Shown: in pieces, positions 57,958 to 64,000 of the stretch
How positions within the stretch are numbered: the first letter of the stretch is position 1
Layout: every line of letters begins with the position of its first letter
NCBI GenBank assembly: GCA_027625915.1
Contig: JANTQA010000033.1
Location: forward strand, 8,990,001-9,054,000
DNA: 64,000 bases
Direction: 5' to 3'
Source of the DNA: Anaeramoeba flamelloides
Lineage: Eukaryota > Metamonada > Anaeramoebidae
Program-made: the position numbers and the translations under genes
The notes under the pieces: model-generated
Told to the model about the DNA's origin: nothing
What the model saw: the letters and a program-made list of their open reading frames with translations, nothing else
Databases searched by the model: none

Positions 57958-58480
57958 TGTTAGATTTGAATTTTGAATTTATTTTGTATTGTTTTGAAGT
58001 TCCCCTCATATAATGAAAAGTTTGTAAATAAATCATTTTTTCTTTTTTTAATTTTTTCGACCATATTTTGTTAAAATTGAAAATGAAAATGAAAATTTGG
58101 AAAGAAGTAATAGATGAATTAATGAAAAAATTGATTTCAAATCTGAAAGAGAGATTATATTTATTTATTAAAATGGGATGAGAACCGATAAATGGGCTTT
58201 ATTAATGTTTTAAAATTTCTATTTTTCATGTAATGAAAACTTTCAAAATAAATGTACCAATTTTTTTTAATTGTTTTTTTTTACTTTTTTTTTTCTTTTT
58301 TTTTTAGAAAAAAAAATAAATATCTCTTGAGTAAAGTATTGAATATTAGAATTGAAATTTTTATATTATAATCGATAACTTCAATTATTAAAAATATTTT
58401 TCTTTAAAATTTGATTTTTAAAGGGCCAATGATTTTGAAATAGAGTTTATATAGGTATTATTTATGTGCAAAAATGATTA

Positions 58481-58837
58481 CTGAATTTTTCAAGTTTTTT
58501 TGATAAAATTGTGATTTTTTTCATAAACTAAGATAAATTTATGTTTTGTTAGAAGTGTCAGGAAACTTGTCAGTATATCGGATGTTTTAAATGACAACAA
58601 ATTTCATTTCATAAACGATTGGAGATGTTTGGGTATATTTGAATTTGAAAAAAGTATTTTCGATTTTCTTTTGGCGTTTCAACTCCAAATCGCTTCCTTT
58701 CTTTTTTTATAAACTACAGAATTTTACTAAAAACATTAAATATACTGACAAGTTTCCTGACACTTCTAACAAAACATAAATTTATCTTAGTTTATGAAAA
58801 AAATCACAATTTTATCAAAAAAACCTGAAAAATTCAG
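58481..58837. repeat. Near-perfect 98-bp inverted repeat
   Basis: Left arm 58481-58578 and right arm 58740-58837 are reverse complements with one mismatch that I can find (CAAG against CAGG). The arms include GTGTCAGGAAACTTGTCAG and its complement. The 161-bp loop is not part of any family seen in this window. The arms differ from all other repeats here. Confidence 0.85.
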
Positions 58838-58865
58838 AAATTATTTTTATACAGAGGTAGCCCTT

Positions 58866-59425
58866 AAGGTTTACAATCCCTGAAATTTGAAAAAAGATTA
58901 TCTTACGTAGGGTGTAGTGACTTGTTAATTTGGTTCTTAGCTGATCGATCTTGGATTTGGTATGAGTTTTAAAAGTGTTTCAAAATGGAAAAATTTGACA
59001 ATTTATTTTTTTTTTTTCCGAAATCAGAAATGAAGAGTGTAAGATTAATTGACTGGTACTTAAGTTTTCATAAAATGTATTTTTTGTGTTGTTGGTTGAA
59101 ATATTTAATTAGGTTTGGTTTTATTTAGAGATTTTTACGAAATATTTTTTTTTAACCATTTTTTTAATTGACAAAAATGTAAATCTAAATTTTCAATCTT
59201 CAACCCAAAAATGAAACTATTCTTGTACACCTACCAATCTATCAATCTTACACTCTTCAATTCGGATTTCGGAAAATAAAATTTAAATTGTCAAAAATTT
59301 CCATTTTGAATCACTATTAAAGCCTCATTTCAAAACACAAGATCGATCAGATAAGAAACAAATTCACAAGTAACCCCACCCTACGTAAGATAATCTTTTT
59401 TCAAATTTCAGGGATTATAAGCCTT
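58866..59425. repeat. Diverged large inverted duplication
   Basis: Left arm about 58866-59090 pairs with right arm about 59190-59425 over roughly 230 bp with many mismatches. Shared blocks are AAAAGATTATCTTACGTAGG, GATCGATCTTG and GAAGAGTGTAAGATT. It lies just upstream of eS27, so the right arm may overlap the eS27 promoter region. Confidence 0.75.
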
Positions 59426-59620
59426 AATAATGTAAAATTTTATTAGGGACTGTTATAATTGTTTTTTTATCATCCAGTGGTTTTATTCACTATAAGTTGG
59501 AAAACCCAAAGACTCTCTCTTTATATTGTAGATCTCAACAAAATATTTTTAATATCTTTTCATTTTTTTTAATTTATTCACTCTAAATCAAATATTAAAT
59601 TTATTGATTTATATTTCAAG

Positions 59621-60122
59621 ATGACAGTAATTTTCACAATTATTTTTTTATTGCTTTAGTTCCGTAAAAAGGAATCATTTTAAAAACCAATGCTTTGTTT
59701 TTTGTTTTTTTTTTTATTAATTTCTCTTCTCGTCTCTATAGTCAGAACGTGATTTACTCAACATCGATCTTGAAGATGAAGACAAAAAACACAAAATGAA
59801 AAGAATTGTTCCAACACCAAATTCTTATTTCCTTGACGTACAATGTTCACGTTGTTCAATGATGTAATTTTTCTTTTTATCTTGAAAGATTTTTAACATG
59901 ACTTACCTTGATTGTTTTGTTTTTTTTTATTTTTTTCCTTCCATAATAACAAATATGTCTTTTCAATCATCTTATTGATTCAACTATTCAAGATCAATTG
60001 TATTTTCTCATTCACAAACAATTTTCAAATGCCCAAAATGCCAAACGGTACTTGCTAGACCATCTGGAGGAAAGGCTACCATTTCACCAAAATGCAGATT
60101 TAGAAAGAAAATTAATGACTAA
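59621..60122 (+). CDS. RPS27: 40S ribosomal protein eS27, three exons
   Basis: Exon 1 is only ATGACA (59621-59626). Intron 1 (59627-59741) starts GTAATTTTC and ends CTATAG. Exon 2 (59742-59863) reads SERDLLNIDLEDEDKKHKMK then RIVPTPNSYFLDVQCSRCSM. Intron 2 (59864-59992) starts GTAATTTTT and ends TTCAAG. Exon 3 (59993-60122) completes ISIVFSHSQTIFKCPKCQTV then LARPSGGKATISPKCRFRKK to a TAA stop. The joined product has 85 residues, against 84 in human, and aligns without gaps in the zinc ribbon. Zinc ligands are Cys37, Cys40, Cys56 and Cys59. It is a structural component of the small ribosomal subunit. Both donors share GTAATTTT, which sets the intron style for this genome. Confidence 0.95.
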
Positions 60123-60420
60123 GCAACCAAAAACATACAACCTATTTTCTTTTTATCAATTTTGGTTTTGCAGAAACGTCAATAGATCATGATAATGTCA
60201 ATTCAAATTAAACTTTATTATTTTTAATTTATTTAGATCCTCAATAAACAAAAAAAAAAAACCCAAAAACAAGACTATTTGGTTATTTTATAAATTTTTG
60301 TTTTGTAATTTGAAATTTTTGGGACAATTTCGCGATTTAATTCATCTCTACTTGAAATTTCTTCGGAAATCCTTTTTTCCCAGATTGGATATTTTTTGAG
60401 AAAAAATTTACAATTTCTTT

Positions 60421-60655
60421 TCATTGTGTGTGCTTGTTTGAAGAAACTTTTACCTCGTTATATCTTATATATTGTTGGTTTCTTGGATCACTCAAAGTAC
60501 AAACCTACGAGAAATCAAAAAGAAAAGATACACGGCTTTTTATTTACATCACGGGTTTACAAGATATGTGTCGCTTTTTTCACAACAATACTTTAATTAG
60601 AGAAAGTTTATATTACTGATAAATCGAAAAAAGTGTCAGAAAAAATTACTTTCAT
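60421..60655 (-). CDS. Tentative three-exon micro-gene, product unknown
   Basis: Coding-like pieces that join in phase 0 with plausible splice sites: ATGAAA (60655-60650) then a GTAATTTTTT donor, YCCEKSDTYL (60590-60561) then a GTAAACC donor, and VCTLSDPRNQQYIRYNE running into VKVSSNKHTQ and a TGA (60504-60421). The product would be 39 residues. The first donor is the same style as in eS27. A competing open frame exists on the plus strand, so this is only a candidate. It would be convergent with eS27. Confidence 0.22.
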
Positions 60656-60890
60656 TTTTCTATTATTGTATGTTTTTATGGTTGAAAAAAAAAATTATTC
60701 CAAAAATAAACTTTCTTAAATTACTGTCAAATTTAATACCCTGAAATATTCCAAAAACCCTGTAATTCCATTTTTCTGATCTTTTGAAAATATTAATAAA
60801 AAGTTAAAAATAAACTCCCATTTTTAAAGATAAATATATATTTAGTCAATACCCCAATTCGAAAGGTTAATGGTTTATTGATAATTTATA

Positions 60891-61408
60891 TAAACTGTTT
60901 TTCAGTCAAAGTGTTCAGTTGGAAGTGAGTGAATTGCATGTTTATTAAGAGTTTTAAAGGATAGTATAGAAGACAAAATTTAAATCATTTTTTCACATTT
61001 TTGCTTTTTTTTTTTTTTTTTCTCAGGTAATTAATCTAATCATTTTTTTTTTAATGTAAAACTGATAGTCACTGTATAAAAAATCGGTTATTTTAATGTT
61101 ATTGATACACTGAAAATTATTGTGATTGTAGAGAAATGATATTGATTTCTCTTGGAATGTTATTTGATCTTCAATAAGAGATCAAAATCAACATTGCTGG
61201 TGTCCTCAATTAAATAACATAAAGAATTTCAGTTTTTTCAATTTTCAAGAAAATTTATTGCTTTTTTAGTTTTATTTCGTGTTGGATATCAACTATTCTT
61301 TAAGGTTTATTAAACTACTTATTTCTTATTTAATCTTCAAAGGCAATTATAAAAAATATTTGATCTTTGAAAAATAATGTTGGTCTACTTTGACTGAAAC
61401 AAAGTTTA
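60891..61408 (+). mobile_element. MITE family C, copy C5
   Basis: 518 bp, TA-bounded: TAAACTGTTTTTCAGTCAAA at the left and TTTGACTGAAACAAAGTTTA at the right. Best preserved C copy. The block GGATATCAACTATTCTTTAA matches C1 in reverse. Confidence 0.75.
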
Positions 61409-62719
61409 GTTGAATCTTTAGATTTTCAATTTTTGATCTGACATTTTTTTATTCTGGTAGTTTGGTTTACAATTTTCTTTTTATTTTAGATTTAATTTTT
61501 TTTTTTTTTTTCTTTTTATTTGAATATTTTTTTTTGTAAAAGATTGTGTTTAAAAAAAAAAGATATATGAAGAGACAAATAATCACTAAGAAAATTGAGA
61601 TTATATACTATTTTTAAAAGTTCATATATTGATAATCAAAAAATATTCTTGTTAACTTTTTTTTGGTGAAAGTTCAGTAATCAAAATCAGTAGTGCCCAT
61701 TTCAAAAATTGTGGCTCACTTTTTTTTAGGTTTTGAGTTTATTTTTTTTTTAATCTTTCAAATAGCAGGTTTTTAATATATTTGGGATGACTTGAAAGTG
61801 AATTACAAATCAGATTTAATTATTACTTGTTCTTGAATACTAGTGGATATAATATATCTTTTTTAAATCCAGTGTTTCATGTGAGACACCAATATTTTGA
61901 AATGGTGTATATTTTTGATAAAATTTTTATCATAATTGTATTTTTCAAAAGTGTGAAAATACAAAGGCAGGATATTATTAAAGATGTATTTCTGTGTTTA
62001 TTGATGATGATTATTCTGTAAATATAGTTTCATTTTTTTTTTTTTTTTTTCTATTTCTGACTTATTATCAAAAGACAACAATTAATTTTAACAAAAAAAA
62101 TTTATTTTTTTATTATTTTTTATAAAATATTTTGTTCAAAAAAATTTTTAATTGTCAAAAAAAAAATCACCAAAGTAGATTGATGTATTATATTTAAAAT
62201 ATACATCATTGCTCTATGTTTAAAAAGAAATAAAAAGATAAAATATAATTAAATGTGTGGTCAAAGTAAACTTATTTGATACAGTAAAAATAACATTATA
62301 TGTAAATTATAAATAATCAACTCTAATTAAAAGCTGGATTTCCTTGAATTTTTTATAATATCAAGAATTTGAGTATTGATTTTTTATTAATCCAATTAAC
62401 AGAAGAAAAAAAAACATTCATTTTTGTTTTGTAATTATTTTTACTTTCAAAAAATAGCTACTTTTTTAGTAGTAATAATCCCCCTTGATCTGTAATCGAA
62501 ATTAAATTAATTGTTGTTTGAATTTTTAACTGAAATGTATTTTTATAAAATAAATAGAGACAAACGGTTTTTTTTTTTTTTTGTATTTTATTGTTGTTAA
62601 TGAAAAAATAATAATTTTTTTGTGATTGCTTCAAAATAAATTAAAAGCATTCTCAAAAAATGATTTTTATTTTGAATATTTTTAAAAAAACAAACATTAA
62701 AATATGGTTCTATATAAAA

Positions 62720-62750
<31 letters not shown>

Positions 62751-63023
62751 TGCATATTAATTTAATAAATAAATGGGAAATGGGTAAAAACAAAAGAATT
62801 GTGTTTGTTGATTTGGATCACTCGATTTATATATATATATATATAGTCATTTAAAAAAAAAACGTTATAAAGGCTATCTTTTTTTAAAAAAATAGTTCAA
62901 AACAACTTAAAAGAAGAAATAGAGCAAAGCACCATCCACTTTTTTGATTTGTTTTTTTTTAAAAAAAATGACTCAATATCTCGATATTATGTGTGTGTCA
63001 TAAGCATGTAATTAGAGAACAAA
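61409..63023. other. Gene-poor AT-rich stretch
   Basis: Contains long T runs and a (TA) run at about 62829-62844. A few codons near 62790 resemble a phosphatase motif but are too short to call. The right end is the 3' flank of the next gene. Confidence 0.45.
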
Positions 63024-64000
63024 TTATTTTTCTTTTAATTTGAGATTACCAATGATTTTTAGTTTATTCATCTTTTTGAGTTTTTTGAAGGTTTGTCTAT
63101 TATCAATTTTAAGTTGCCGAATTAAATTTTGTTTAGATTTTTTCCATCTCACTAAATTTAATTCTAATAATTGTTGTGGGGAAGTGTTTTTCCCTCTTTT
63201 TGTGTCACTATTTGTTTTATTATCATTTTTCGTTTTTACGGCTGTGTGTGTTTGCAACTGTAAAGAAGGCTTTGAATGAGTTAGGATGTTAGATTGTCGA
63301 AAATAATCTGGTTGGGTAAATTTGGTATTATATTTTGGTGCTTTTAAAATGCTTGTATCTAACCCTCTGAAAGTGTATTGTCTGAGCAAAGAATATAAGG
63401 GGATTTTGGAAATTTGATCTTGGTTTAACGAGAGCAAATGTGGTGTTTTTGAAAATGAATAAAGGTGTTGGATCCCATCGAAGGGGAATTGCAAAGACTC
63501 TAGATTTGAAGTGGACTTTGTTGGATGATCGCTAGAGGAATGAATATCCTTTTGGGTAAATTTGGGTTGTATAATTTTTGTTGAGACAGGTAAAACAATG
63601 CCCTGGTTTGGTTGGTGACGATTTAATAAAGGGGAATTATTTCTTTTATTCAAGGTATAATTAAAAGAGTACTCTTTTGGATAATTAGTTTGAGTCCAAC
63701 TTTTTTCATTTTCAAAAGGAAACTGTTTCTCAAAGGTTTTGAGAATTTGTTTTTTTGATTGTTTTTTCTTTTTTTTACTCAATTTCTTTTTTGATTTATT
63801 CCTTTTATTTTTGTCTTTTTCTTTCTTTTTGGATTTGAATTTTTCTTTTTTTTTATATTTATTTTTCACTTTCTCTTTCTCTTTGTGCTTGTGGTTTGAC
63901 TTGTTTTTGAATTTATTTTTAAGTTTTTGTTTTTTTTTTTTTTTCTTTTTTTTCTCTTGTTGGATCTTGTTAAAAGTATCTTGATCGTCAGAATTATATG
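63024..64000 (-). CDS. Lysine-rich protein, C-terminal part, runs off the window
   Basis: A minus-strand frame is open from the right edge to a stop at 63024, so the start lies outside the window. It begins YNSDDQDTFNKIQQE, runs through about 60 residues dominated by Lys with KEKEK units, then becomes a Ser/Thr/Asn/Gln-rich chain (LYSFSKTPHLLSLNQDQISK, SLLRQYTFRGLDTSILK). It ends in a basic helix (LNLVRWKKSKQNLIRQLK then NRQTFKKLKKMNKLKI). I do not recognise a domain. The basic composition suggests a nuclear or nucleolar protein, which is inference only. Confidence 0.65.
   Translation of the reverse strand, partial: YNSDDQDTFNKIQQEKKKKKKKKQKLKNKFKNKSNHKHKEKEKVKNKYKKKEKFKSKKKEKDKNKRNKSKKKLSKKKKKQSKKQILKTFEKQFPFENEKSWTQTNYPKEYSFNYTLNKRNNSPLLNRHQPNQGIVLPVSTKIIQPKFTQKDIHSSSDHPTKSTSNLESLQFPFDGIQHLYSFSKTPHLLSLNQDQISKIPLYSLLRQYTFRGLDTSILKAPKYNTKFTQPDYFRQSNILTHSKPSLQLQTHTAVKTKNDNKTNSDTKRGKNTSPQQLLELNLVRWKKSKQNLIRQLKIDNRQTFKKLKKMNKLKIIGNLKLKEK

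Noticed and set aside
62780-62850. GKNKRIVFVDLDHSI, similar to an HAD phosphatase motif.
   Set aside because: Only about 15 residues, running straight into a (TA) tract, with no second motif.

Overview
The window is nuclear DNA from a very AT-rich eukaryotic microbe (an intron-bearing protist). It carries GT-AG introns with donors such as GTAATTTT and GTAAATAT, a eukaryotic tRNA-Thr with a Pol III T-run terminator, ribosomal protein eS27, Mediator MED9, a centrosomal CEP44-like protein, an EST1/SMG7-like protein, a three-repeat Myb and RCC1-repeat/BTB proteins. Expanded RCC1-BTB families and long KEKE tracts are reminiscent of Anaeramoeba-like amoeboflagellates, but the sequence alone does not settle the species. 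No bacterial operons, CRISPR arrays, LTR elements or viral genes were seen.

Layout. 1-5 kb: two LINE 3' fragments, two TA-flanked MITEs, tRNA-Thr(UGU), and an unresolved coding-like island. 5-10.5 kb: CEP44-like gene (+), two MITE-like repeats, MED9 (-). 11-20 kb: MITEs, an RCC1/BTB gene with two apparent frameshifts (-), a LINE insertion with an exact 15-bp target duplication, and an orphan RCC1-like exon (-). 20-28.7 kb: a gene-poor stretch plus a two-exon SH3-TPR gene (-) resembling the Rac-binding TPR region of p67phox. 28.7-37.7 kb: no genes, a 2-kb tandem segmental duplication and many copies of a 200-bp snap-back MITE. 37.7-39 kb: Myb (-). 39-47.7 kb: repeats and one tentative small gene. 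47.8-53.5 kb: TatD-family hydrolase (-) and EST1/SMG7-like gene (+). 53.5-59.4 kb: repeats and two large inverted repeats. 59.6-60.1 kb: eS27, split by two introns, with a 6-nt coding first exon. 63-64 kb: 3' end of a lysine-rich protein gene that runs off the window (-).

Genes are single, short and separated by kilobases of AT-rich DNA. I see no functional clustering. The repeats are the most informative structure: at least four families of short elements with TA at both ends and terminal inverted repeats (called A, B, C and D here, 16, 3, about 5-6 and 5 copies), plus a modular hairpin repeat with a GTTAG header that sits in or next to LINE fragments at three of its four sites. No transposase gene is present. 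Start codons needed care: several long frames lack an in-frame ATG at their 5' end, which points to missed 5' exons or frameshifts.
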